Source of the DNA: Hyperoodon ampullatus
Lineage: Eukaryota > Chordata > Mammalia > Artiodactyla > Ziphiidae
NCBI GenBank assembly: GCA_949752795.1
Contig: OX457057.1
Location: forward strand, 101,273,513 to 101,337,512
DNA: 64,000 bases
Direction of reading: 5' to 3'
A program made the position numbers and the translations under genes. The notes beneath the pieces are model-generated. The model saw only the letters and a list, made by a program, of their open reading frames with translations, searched no databases and was not told where the DNA came from. Positions 51,455 to 61,729 of this stretch are shown here, in pieces (the stretch's first letter is position 1; the number at the start of each line of letters is the position of its first letter).

Positions 51455-51640
51455 ACTGGCAAGCTTATGTACTCCCATAGCACCCTGTACTTTTCCATCA
51501 TTGCTTTATCAGCTATTATAATTGCCTTTTTTACAAGCTCTGTGAAAGCAGATATCATGTCTTTCTTACTCAATATTATATTCAGTGCCTAGAGATGGTG
51601 TTTAATAAGTATCTAACCATGAATTCAGCACATCCAAATA
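51455..51640 (+). mobile_element. Probable L2 LINE 3' end
   Basis: Fits the sense L2 end pattern weakly: agctctgtgaaagcagatat, then attcagtgcctagagatggt and ttaataagtatc. Confidence 0.5.
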
Positions 51641-51810
51641 TGCATTTGTGCTCTATCCAAAAGAATAATTTCTCTCTTTAGCTGTACCAAGAGCTCAAAA
51701 CAGGGGAGTCTTCATTTACTTCTTTCTTTTTCTCACAGTTTTCATCTAGTGTGTTACCAAATCTAGTCATTTCTTCCTTTGTAGCAGCTTTCGCACTGCC
51801 CTTCTTTTTT

Positions 51811-54450
51811 TGTGTGTGTGTGATTTACAATGTTTTGTTAGTTTCAGGTGTACTTTTCTTTTTTAACATCTTTATTGGAGTATAATCGCTTTACAATGGT
51901 GTGTTAGTTTCTGCTTTATAACAAAGTGAATCAGTTATACATATACATATGTTCCCATATCTCTTCCCTCTTGCGTCTCCCTCCCTCCCACCCTCCCTAT
52001 CCCACCCCTCTAGGTGGTCACAAACCACCGAGCTGATCTCCCTGTGCTATGTGGCTGCTTCCCACTAGCTATCTGTTTTACATTTGGTAGTGTATATATG
52101 TCCATGCCACTCTCACTTTGTCCCAGCTTACCCTTCCCCCTCCCCATATCCTCAAGTCCATTCTCTAGTAGGTCTGTGTCTTTATTCCCATCTTACCCCC
52201 AGGTTCTTCATGACCTTTTTTCCTTAGATTCCATATATATGTGTTAGCATAACGGTATTTGTTTTTCTCTTTCTGACTTAACTTCACTCTGTATGACAGA
52301 CTCTAGGTCCATCCACCTCACTACAAATATCTCAGTTTCGTTTCTTTTTATGGCTGAGTAATATTCCATTGTATATGTGTGCCACATCTTCTTTATCCAT
52401 TCATCCAATGATGGACACTTAGGTTGCTTCCAAGTCCTGACTATTGTAAATAGAGCTGCAGTGAACATTTTGGTACATGACTCTTTTTGAATTATGGTTT
52501 TCTCAGGTATATGCCCAGTAGTGGGATTGCTGGGTTGTATGGTAATTCTACTTATAGTTTTTTAAGGAACCTCCATACTGTTCTCCATAGTGGCTGTATC
52601 AATTTACATTTCCACCAACAGTGCAAGAGTGTTCCCTTTTCTCCACACCCTCTCCAGGATTTATGGTTTCTAGATTTTTTGATGATGGCCATTCTGGCCG
52701 GTGTGAGATGATACCTCATTATAGTTTTGATTTGCATTTCTCTAATAATTAGTGATGTTGAGCATTCTTTCATGTGTTTGTTGATAATCTGTATATCTTC
52801 TTTGGAGAAATGTCTATTTAGGTCTTCTGCCCATTTTTGGATTGGGTTGTTTGTGTTTTCGTTATTGAGCTGCATGAGCTGCTCTTAAATCTTGGAGATT
52901 AATCCTTTGTCAGTTGCTTCATTTGCAAATATTTTCTCCCATTCTGAGGGTTGTCTTTTCATCTTGTTTATGGTTTCCTTTGCTGTGCAAAAGCTTTAAA
53001 GTTTCATTAGGTCCCATTTGTTTATTTTTGTTTTTATTTCCATTTCTCTAGGAGGTGGGTCAAAAAGGATCTTGCTGTGATTTATGTCATAGAGTGTTCT
53101 GCCTATGTTTTCCTCTAAGAGTTTGATAGTTTCTGGCCTTACATTTAGGTCTTTAATCCATTTTGAGTTTTTTTTGTGTATGGTGTTAAGGAGTGTTCTA
53201 ATTTCATTCTTTTACATGTACCTGTCCAGTTTTCCCAGCACCACTTATTAAAGAGGCTGTCTTTTTTCCACTGTATATTCTTGCCTCCTTTATCAAAGAT
53301 AAGGTGACCATATGTGCGTGGGTTTATCTCTGTGCTTTCTATCCTGTTCCATTGATCTATATTTCTGTTTTTGTTCCAGTACCATACTGTCTTGATTACT
53401 GTAGCTTTGTTGTATAGTCTGATTCCTCCAGCTCTATTTTTCGTTCTCAAGATTGCTTTGGCAATTCGGGGTCTTTTGTGTTTCCATACAAATTGTGAAA
53501 TTTTTTTGTTCTAGTTCTGTGAAAAATGCCAGTGGTAGTTTGATAGGGATTGCATTGAATCTGTATATTGCTTTGGGTAGTATAGTCATTTTCACAATGT
53601 TTATTCTTCCAATCCAAGAACATGGTATATCTCTCCATCTATTTGTATCATCTTTAATTTCTTTCATCAGTGTCTTATAATTTTCTGCATACAGGTCTTC
53701 TGTCTCTTTAGGTAGGTTTATTCCTAGGTATTTTATTCTTTTTGTTGCAATGGTAAATGGAAGTGTTTTCTTGATTTCACTTTCAGATTTTTCATCATTA
53801 GTGTATAGGAATGCCAGAGATTTCTGTGCATTAATTTTGTATCCTGCTACTTTACCAAATTCATTGATTAGCTCTAGTAGTTTTCTGGTAACATCTTTAG
53901 GATTCTCTATGTAGAGTATCATGTCATCTGCAAACAGTGACAGCTTTACTTCTTCTTTCCGATTTGGATTCCTTTTGTTTCTTTTTCTTCTCTGATTTCT
54001 GTGGCTAAAACTTCCAAAATTATACTGAATAAGAGTTGTGAGAGTGGGCAACCTTGTCTTGTTCCTGCTCTTAGTGGAAATGGTTTCAGTTTTTCACCAT
54101 AGAGGATGATGTTGGCTGTGGGTTTGTCATATATGTCCTTTATTATGTTGAGGAAAGTTCCCTCTATGCCTACTTTCTGCAGGGTTTTTATCATAAATGG
54201 GTGTTGAATTTTGTTGAAAGCTTTCTCTGCATCTATTGAAATGATCATATGGTTTTTCTTCTTCAGTTTGTTAACATGGTGTATCACGTTGATTGATTTG
54301 CGTATATTGAAGAATCCTTGCATTCCTGGGATAAACTCCACTTGATCATAGTGTATGATCCTTTTAATGTGCTGTTGGATTCTGTTTGCTAGTATTTTGT
54401 TGAGGATTTTTGCATCTATGTTCATCAGTGATATTGGCCTGTAGTTTTCT
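51811..54450 (-). mobile_element. 5'-truncated L1 (2.6 kb) with a doubled 3' end
   Basis: Antisense L1 of about 2.64 kb. On the minus strand it starts inside ORF2 at the ENYRP codons (gaaaactac at 54450) and runs through the reverse-transcriptase FADDMILY box (near 53920), the C-terminus and the 3' UTR. Reading frames of 205 and 176 codons remain, separated by frameshifts, so it is inactive. A TSD supports the ends: actgcccttctttttt at 51795-51810 and actgcctttcttttt at 54451-54465, one mismatch. Left of the canonical 3' UTR (about 51865) lies a T-rich run and then a second, diverged copy of an L1 3' terminus (tttacaatgttttgttagtt) with a GT repeat in place of a T-tail. Confidence 0.9.
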
Positions 54451-54484
54451 ACTGCCTTTCTTTTTACTTTCATCACCTCATTGT

Positions 54485-54960
54485 AGGCTCACTGGACTAG
54501 CTCTTGCTGCCTATCGCAGTTGGTCTCATTTGTTCCAGTCTCTTCCCTCTCACCAGTCCCCCCTGCTCGTTGCTACAATGCTAGTCCTCTTCAAGTGCAG
54601 TTCTGGTCATGTCTCTCTCCTTCAGAATCTTTAATGATTTCCTTTTGCCTGCTAAGTTTGACCCAGCCACCCTTTCTGGGCTTAGCTCCCATGACTCATT
54701 CATTCATTTATTAATTTATTTGATCCTTCTTTCATACTATTTGCCAAGCACTATCAGAGGGGCTAGAGATGCTGTGCTGAGCAATATTGAAATGATACTG
54801 CCTTCATAAATCCTATATCTTGGTGGGAAGGCAGTCAAAAAACAAACAAAATAACCAAATTGAGATGTTATGAAGGAAACAAAAACAAGGCATTTAACGG
54901 AAATAATAGGAATATCTTATTTAGATAAGATGGCCAGTGGAGACTTCTCAGAGGAAATGA
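54485..54960. mobile_element. L2-related sequence on both strands
   Basis: 54485-54680 looks like sense L2 C-terminal sequence (ctggtcatgtctctctcctt). 54695-54960 looks like the antisense L2 3' end (catttattaatttatttgat, then ttgccaagcactatcagagg). Both are diverged. Confidence 0.5.
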
Positions 54961-54969
54961 CAGCTGCTT

Positions 54970-55975
54970 ATTTTTTATTTTTATGCAAATAGCCTGCTCT
55001 CATTCACCTCCCTCTTACAGGCAACCATTCTGATGTGTTTAATGTATATGTTTTTGTTTGCATGTGTTCTTACAAAATGTATATTGTGTCTTGTGTACAT
55101 GTATTTATTATTTACATCTGGGCCATGTTCTAAATGTATCTCATTAGTTATTAATTGTTTTCACTTATTACTGTGTTTTTTAGATTCATCCATGTTGCTG
55201 TACTGTATTTGCATGTAATTCATTGTTTTTTAACTGCTGCACAGTACTCCATGTTGTGAATCCACTACCTAACGATTCTCCTAGTGACGGACTTGCAGAT
55301 TGCCTGCAGCTCCTCATCACCACAGATAAATCTGCAACATCCTCACACACATCTTCTTACAGACCTGTGTGAGAATGTCTGTGGAATATGTATCCAATTG
55401 TTGGGTTATGAGGTATACCTATAGTTAATGTGATGAAGTAGCTTTGGGTAGCTCTGCAGTCTCTATTCCCATCAGCAGTGCCATAGGGATTTGGTTCTGT
55501 AGCAGATGTAGTAATGATTCCACGTACTCCTCAACACTTGGCATCATCCAGCTTTATAATTTTGCCAATCTGATGGTTGTAGAAGTGGTATCTCATTTTA
55601 ATTTTAGTTTCTCTGGTAGTCAGAGTGTTTGAGCATCTTTCCATATGCTTGTTAGTTTTCTTGGACTAATGCAAATTGTCTATTCATTTGCTTTGTCCAT
55701 TTTTTAAAAGTGGGATCTCAATCACATTCCAGTTTGTAGACATTTCTTAGTTATTTAGATATTAATCCCTTATTGGATATAGATATTTTCTCCCATTCTG
55801 TCACCTAATAACCTTGTCCTGTGTTTCTTCATTAAACAGAAATCCTTAACTTTTGTCTATCAGATTTATCACGGTTTTCCTTATGATTTATGCTTTGAAG
55901 TTTCGTTTAAGAAGTCGTTCTCTGCCCTTAGATCACAAAGATATTCCTCTACATTTGCTTCTGTTAAGAACATGA
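54970..55975 (-). mobile_element. Old L1M ORF2 C-terminus and 3' UTR
   Basis: On the plus strand it is the reversed L1 pattern: ctgctgcacagtactccatg, then atctgatggttgtagaagtg, then atattttctcccattctgtc. Highly diverged. It abuts an oppositely oriented old L1 at about 55985. Confidence 0.78.
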
Positions 55976-55984
55976 ACACTCATC

Positions 55985-56830
55985 CACCATTTCACACCCA
56001 TAAGATTGACAGGAATTTTAAAGTCTGATAATTGTGGGAAATGGAAACCCCCATACACAGCTGGCGAGAGTATATAATGATACAATCCCTTTGGAGAGCA
56101 TTTTGGCAATAGCTAGTAAATTCAGAGATGCACCTGACTCTGACCTAGCAGTGCCCTTTCTGGATGCCTACTATAGAAAAACCCTTGTCAATGTACATAT
56201 GCAGACATGTACCCGAATAGTCATTATAGCGTCGTTTGAAACAATAAGGGAATGCAACCAACTCTCTTTTAGTAGAGGAATTAATAAAATACATTTTAAT
56301 TTGTTCATAAAAATGGACTATTATATAACAGGTGACTAAAATCTACATGTATCAACAGGAATAAGTCTTAGAAATACAGTTGTATAAAAAGAAGATTGCA
56401 AAAGGATATGGACAGTATACTGTCTAGAAAAAAAGATATGAAATGTCATAAACACTCCATGAAGCTTTTATTAAAGCAATAGTATTTATATGTTATGTAT
56501 GCATATACATATGTCCTAGATGTACATAATATGCAGGGAAATGACATATACCAACATAAGGATAACTCAGGGAGAAAGTGGGAAGAACAGAGACAGGAAA
56601 TTAGGGCTTTAATTATATATGTGACTGTATATGTGTGTCATTAAAGAGGGGAAAAGGGGAGACCTGAAAGGAATCTGGCAAAAGTTAGTATCTGGGGATG
56701 TGTAAATAAATAAGTAAGTAAGTTTCTAATACTATTCTAACACTATTGTATATGATTTTATATAGGTTTAAAATGCGTAATGGTTGACTGTTCTATTGTA
56801 AAAATGAAAACCCTTCAGAAAAGAAAAAAG
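55985..56830 (+). mobile_element. Old L1M 3' end
   Basis: Sense L1M: catttcacacccataagatt, then gaaacccccatacacagctg, then gtagaggaattaataaaata, with a long diverged 3' UTR. The 101-codon frame at 56034-56339 is part of it. Confidence 0.72.
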
Positions 56831-58230
56831 AGAAAAAGAAAAATCTCCAAAACAGCTTCAAAAAGATGAAAAACTTTTTCTGTGAATAACTATAGTCAAG
56901 GTTCACAAACCTTGTAATTCTATACCTTCCAGTATCTGAAATCTTGGTATTTACCAACAATTCAAGAAAAATAGATCCAATTTACTTATAAGCAATGCTA
57001 GTTTTCTCTTTTAATCTAAGCCAATAATTTTTTAAAAATAAGGAAACTGCCAGAATTTATTGTGAAGGTCTAAGTTCTCATCAGTGATTATGGATATAGC
57101 AATCACAATATCCTGAATTTCTCTAATTTTCACCCTAGAGTCAGATAATAATTACTAAGAATACACGGTAAAATGTGTTTCTAGTGTTTCCTGTAAAACT
57201 AACATCCTTAGAAAAACTGAAGAAAAAAAAAAGTAAAAGTGGACTTTTAACTTTTTCATGGTACATCCAAATTTCTTGGATGATTATTGGACATCATGCA
57301 GGAAAAAATGAGATCCTAGAGCATCCTATTCCCCAACCAAACCTCTGTTTGGAGCATTTCTGCACCCTCTGTCCCAGAGAAATGTGAACTGGCTTTTTCA
57401 CTGGTCCTTGCTTTACTTATGGGCCAGAGAGTTTGCTGAGATCCTCTTAGTCTGTTTTAGTATGAAGCTTTCCATCCATCTGCATGACAGGAGTAACTCC
57501 ATTTCAAACGTGGATTTGGAAGCAAGGGAGTAGTTGAGTGGGGAGAGGCAAGATGTGGTTGAAAAGTCTTATTATTTTGATTCCATTATCTTGAGTATTT
57601 TAATGACAATTACCTCCCAAAGTCAAATTTCCAAAGAATTTATCTTAATACTTTCCCCCTCAAAGCAAGCACGACTTAAGGTAAACCATGTTATTTGTAG
57701 ATTTGCCTCACTGATGTGGTGAACAACCTATGTTGTTGTTGTTGCTTTCTTCATCTTGGAAAAATAATCCATTATATACCCCATTAATTTACTGTATATG
57801 AATGAGCACCTTAATTACCTCCTTAGGAGCCAAGGAATTTGGAGATTTTTTTAAAAATAAAAGAAGATGATGAGTATTTTATTCCCTGTCCATGTTATTT
57901 TTCTATAACATCAGCATAGTGGTTGATATAAGGTCAAAACTAGCAGGAGCCACAAACTTTTAATGTAGCTAGACCCACTGAACATATTCCATCGTACGTG
58001 GCTGCCTATTGGGGACTACATGGAAAACTGAGCAGATATTCAGTTGTTTTCATTCTATTCTGGGACATTCATTTTTACTGCAAAAATTACTGATTTACAA
58101 GACAACATATTAAAGTATTTCTTGTTTTCCTGAGAGTAAGCCAATATTGGGTTATGCTAATAAATTCTCTATTTGTTCAGTAAATTGCCAGATAAAATAA
58201 TATAATTAAAATGCTCAGAAAAACTTTTAA
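56831..58230. other. MAGI3 intron 3, nothing recognised
   Basis: No repeat or exon supported. A short GTT repeat lies near 57731-57742. The composition is ordinary intron. Confidence 0.5.
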
Positions 58231-58244
58231 AAAAATTACTTTTA

Positions 58245-58450
58245 TGGGGCTTCCCTGGTGATGCAGTGGTTGAGAGTCCGCCTGCCGATGCAGGGGACAC
58301 GGGTTCGTGTCCCGGTCCAGGAGGATCCCACATGCTGCGGAGCGGCTGGGCCCGTGAGCCATGGCCGCTGGGCCTGTGTGTCCGGAGCCTGTGCTCCGTA
58401 ACGGGAGAGGCCGCAACAGTGAGAGGCCCACGTACCACAAAAAAAAAAAA
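58245..58450 (+). mobile_element. CHR-2-type SINE, sense orientation
   Basis: The only sense-strand CHR-2 copy here. It has the tRNA-like head (ggggcttccctggtgatgca), an A-box-like segment at 58256-58269 and a B-box ggttcgtgtcc at 58302-58312. The body ends at gtaccac and the A-tail starts at 58439. TSD aaaaattactttta at 58231-58244 and 58451-58464. It lies 0.5 kb upstream of the 210-bp MAGI3 exon. Confidence 0.95.
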
Positions 58451-58973
58451 AAAATTACTTTTACATAAGCAGCCTACATTTCAGGACAGACTGGTTGGTT
58501 CTTAGCTTTATTCTTTGCCTGCGTGTTTCCTTATTTTACCAAAATAGTTCAATATGTTACATATTAGAACAAAATTATTTGAATTAGTTTTCTCCTCCTT
58601 TACTCCCACTTTTTATGCCAATTAGTCTTACACAAGAGCATTGATGCATTTAAATTCAGAAATTAGGCCCTAATATAGAACTCATGCAAAGCAAGCTCTG
58701 TAGGAATAACTAACGTACATACGTAAAGTCAACTTCCTGGCCTTAGTACAGATAGTCTTAAAGTGTTAGATAACGTTAGATAGTATATAGTGTTAGGGCA
58801 CTTGAGAAATAAGTTCTTCCTGGTCTTTCTACCTCCTCCTCTCCCAAGAAAAAGTGCTTTGGCCTCCTTTTGGCTAACGGTGGGTATTCAAAAACTTCCG
58901 TATAAGATAACAGGTCAGAGACATACACTAGATCATTTTGTACTTTCAGCAGCTGTTATTTTGTCCACTTCAG
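58451..58973. other. End of MAGI3 intron 3
   Basis: Intronic sequence leading to the exon at 58974. The open frame starting at 58790 runs through this intron into the exon, but only the part from 58974 is supported as coding. Confidence 0.6.
58947..58952 (+). promoter_or_regulatory. MAGI3: Tandem CAGCAG alternative splice acceptors
   Basis: Two AGs (ending 58949 and 58952) lie 24 and 21 bp upstream of the expected acceptor AG (58972-58973). Using either would add 8 or 7 codons in frame (A)AVILSTS without a stop. Confidence 0.5.
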
Positions 58974-59183
58974 GAAACTTCTATGGAACTCCCAAGCCTC
59001 CAGCAGAACCCAGCCCTTTCCAGCCAGATCCAGTTGATCAGGTCCTCTTTGATAATGAGTTTGACACAGAATCCCAAAGAAAACGAACTACGTCTGTCAG
59101 CAAGATGGAAAGAATGGACAGTTCTCTTCCTGAAGAGGAAGAAGATGAAGATAAGGAAGCTGTTAACGGTAGTGGAAATGCAG
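58974..59183 (+). CDS. MAGI3: MAGI3 internal exon (probable exon 4), GuK-like end and acidic linker
   Basis: Internal coding exon of 210 bp, phase 1 at both ends, encoding 70 residues. It starts [20 protein letters not shown], finishing the GuK-like region with the conserved YGTPKPP segment. A linker towards the WW domains follows, with a basic QRKRTT patch and a strongly acidic [11 protein letters not shown] stretch. The linker [17 protein letters not shown] is what I remember from MAGI3. MAGI1 and MAGI2 have different linkers, so this exon decides the gene. The acceptor is tgtccacttcag and the donor is gttcgt, which is a poor match to consensus. The terminal G pairs with AA of the expected next exon, which is not in the window. 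One difference from my memory of the human protein is V for I in EAVNGSGNA. Confidence 0.95.
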
Positions 59184-59767
59184 GTTCGTCAATAGATGAA
59201 CAACTTCTGGCTGATCCTCAAGGTTGACTTTAATATGACACTGAATTGGAAGTAGTAAAATTTTCCACAAAGCACATGCAGAGAAAATGATGGGATTCTC
59301 AGGGTTTTTTTGTAAGGTTTTGCATGAAACAGTGTATCTCTGTTGACTGACTTGTAAGCTGAAGTGAGTTGCTCCAAGTGGCAGTTTTGATAAAATCAAT
59401 TATAAGCTATCATTAGTATTGGTAATAATACAATGTGCCATTACCCTGCTGCCTAAAAGATTTGAGATTCATTTCTGGTGCTTGAATATGGGAATCTTGT
59501 TGGCCTAAGTCCTACTTTACAGAATTTGAACAATATGTAGACGTTTTAAGATATATCCTTCAACCAAAACAAAGACTTAGAAGTATGCTAATAAATATTA
59601 TCTGAAAGGTTTGTTAGCAATATTTTGAGTTTAAATTCTGAGTCACTCAAAGAAAATTTCCAAACTTGACTGTCATATTTTTCATTAAATGCAAAACCAA
59701 CAGAAATTTAGTGGTGGAGAATCTTCTCCTTTTGGGTACCCCTAAATAATGTAGTGATTGCTTAGGA
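59184..59767. other. Start of MAGI3 intron 4, nothing recognised
   Basis: Intronic sequence between the exon and the hAT element. No repeat supported. Confidence 0.5.
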
Positions 59768-60252
59768 CAGCAGTCCCCAATCTTTTTGGTACCAGGGACT
59801 GGTTTCATGGAAGACAATTTTTCCACAGACTGGGGCGGAGTGGGGGGATGGTTTCGGGATGGTTCAAGTACTTTGATTTATTATGGGCTCTGTGCAGTCA
59901 GACCTCTCTGCTAATGATAATCTGTATTTGCAGCCGCTCCCCAGTGCTAGCATCACCGCCTCAGCTCCACCTCAGGTCATCAGGCATTGGATTCTCATAA
60001 GGAGCGTGCAACCTAGATCCCTCGCATGCGCAGTGCACAGGAAGTTTCGCGCTCCTAAGAGAATCTAATGCCGCCGCTGATCTGACAGGAGGCGGAGTTC
60101 AGGCGGTAATGCGAGTGATGGGGAGCGGCTGTAAATACAGATGAAGCTTCGATCACTCACCTGCCCCTCACCTCCTGCTGTGCAGCCCAGTTCCTAACAG
60201 GCCATGGACTGGTACCATTCTGAGGCCCGGGGGTTGGAGGTTGAGACCCCTG
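59768..60252. mobile_element. Fold-back hAT-type DNA transposon (non-autonomous)
   Basis: A 485-bp element with an exact 8-bp TSD, gcttagga at 59760-59767 and 60253-60260, as expected for hAT transposition. The terminal inverted repeats are related: cagcagtccccaat on the left and the reverse complement of ggttgagacccctg on the right. No transposase remains. It contains a large imperfect palindrome (arms about 59921-60006 and 60049-60141) and several CpG and GC-rich blocks. The family is an old placental repeat that I recognise but do not name. Confidence 0.9.
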
Positions 60253-60354
60253 GCTTAGGAGATTCTTATACTGCTAATTAAGAGTATAAATAGGAAACCA
60301 CAGAATCACAGTAGAACTGATTTCAGTGCTATTTATGATAATAATTCCATTCAA

Positions 60355-60490
60355 AACACTAGAATATAAGTTTTATAAGGGTTGGAATTTTTGCTTGTTT
60401 TGTTCATTGTGGTATTTCTTGAGCCATAAACCATGTTTAGCACATAGTAGAAGCTAAAAAATTATTTTCGTTGTACTAATAAATGAAAAA
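60355..60490 (+). mobile_element. L2 LINE 3' end
   Basis: Sense L2 terminal pattern: tagaatataagttttataag, then tgttttgttcattgtggtat, then gtttagcacatagtagaagc and actaataaatgaaa. Confidence 0.7.
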
Positions 60491-61724
60491 ATTTGATTAT
60501 ATCTTCAAATTTGCAGAATCCATTACCATATCATTTTCCCAAAGTATCCTATTGTTTTCCTTTATCAGTTATTAAAATTTGCTATTATCTATTGTTTTAA
60601 TACAATCATTGCTTGTGTCCCCCTCCAGAGTGTGAGTCCTGTTTTATGGTCCTAACATTTCACACTGTTGTGTTGCAGATACGCCTAATGAATTATACCA
60701 ATGTATTTTGGTGAAAACGGGTCTTAAAAGGTTTAGGTGAATTCACATCTAATTCTTTAGAGTTGTTAAGGGAAGTTATCATATCCTAGAGACTTTTGAT
60801 TTTGATGTCAGCTTTACTCTCCCACAAAATTATGTTAACATTTTTAAATGCTTAAGACTGGGATTAGAAACCATGACTCTGTCCCCAAATGGGAATTTAT
60901 ATGTTCTTAATTTGAAGGAAGAGAAAATGTCCTTTTTTAAAACTTCATAATGCAGAGCCTTTCAGTGAGCACTGCAGTTCCCTTAGAGGTAAACCCATCT
61001 GTAAGCTTCATAGTTTATGTTTGTCATGTAAGACAGCTGTTAAACCAGGTGTTCCAGACTCTTCACTGTTAATATTTAAAGGGAGTATACCCAAGAGTGT
61101 GTGGGAGGCAGTTTGTACACTCCTTCTTGTGTGTAGGGACCATAGGTCTCTTCCACTGGAGGATATATTTCTTTGCAACAGAATATATTCAGAATATTTT
61201 AAGGAAAAAGCAATAGAAGACATGGCTAAAAGTCCTTGGTCTTTTCTGAGTAAGTACTAACCATGCTTGTTAACTTATTCAAAGTTGCTTTGTGTATTGC
61301 TTTGGGGGACTAGAATCCCTGCCTTGAAAGATCAGTAAATTGCTGGGGATGGAAGTAGGAGAGGATAGGTAGAGGTTTATTTGTATATACCAATATGTAT
61401 ATTATTTTATATCTTGATGAGAATTAACGTAAGAATGCTAATATGCTGCAATAGGATGACACATGTTATATAATAATGCTAAAATTTTTTCCAGGAGTTG
61501 GTGTTATATAAAAAACATTTTCAAATCATTGGCTATTAAGCAAACTCCTTTATTCAGTCTCTTGAAACTATATTTAGAAAAGTATTATTGCTCATATAGT
61601 TGCTTCTACTTTCCTCCAGTATATATATCCCAAGAATGTAACTCCATTCCAGATTGATTTATACATTGGGTGCCTTTTAATTTCTATCACTTTTTCTGCA
61701 TAGAGAATAAATCATATGTTTCAT
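60491..61724. other. MAGI3 intron 4, nothing recognised
   Basis: No repeat supported. A 79-codon frame at 61021-61260 ends beside a gtaagt motif. It has no family match that I know and no clear acceptor in its own frame, so I do not call it an exon. The expected next MAGI3 exon was looked for and not seen. Confidence 0.4.
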
Positions 61725-61729
61725 TCATA

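Noticed and set aside
53434..54476. Minus-strand frames of 205 and 176 codons as genes
   Set aside because: They are the reverse-transcriptase part of the antisense L1, separated by frameshifts.
58256..58312. tRNA gene from A-box and B-box
   Set aside because: These boxes belong to a tRNA-derived SINE with body, tail and target duplication. There is no cloverleaf with an acceptor stem.
58790..59227. 145-codon frame as a single coding region
   Set aside because: Only 58974-59183 is exon. The first part is intron read-through and the end runs past the splice donor.
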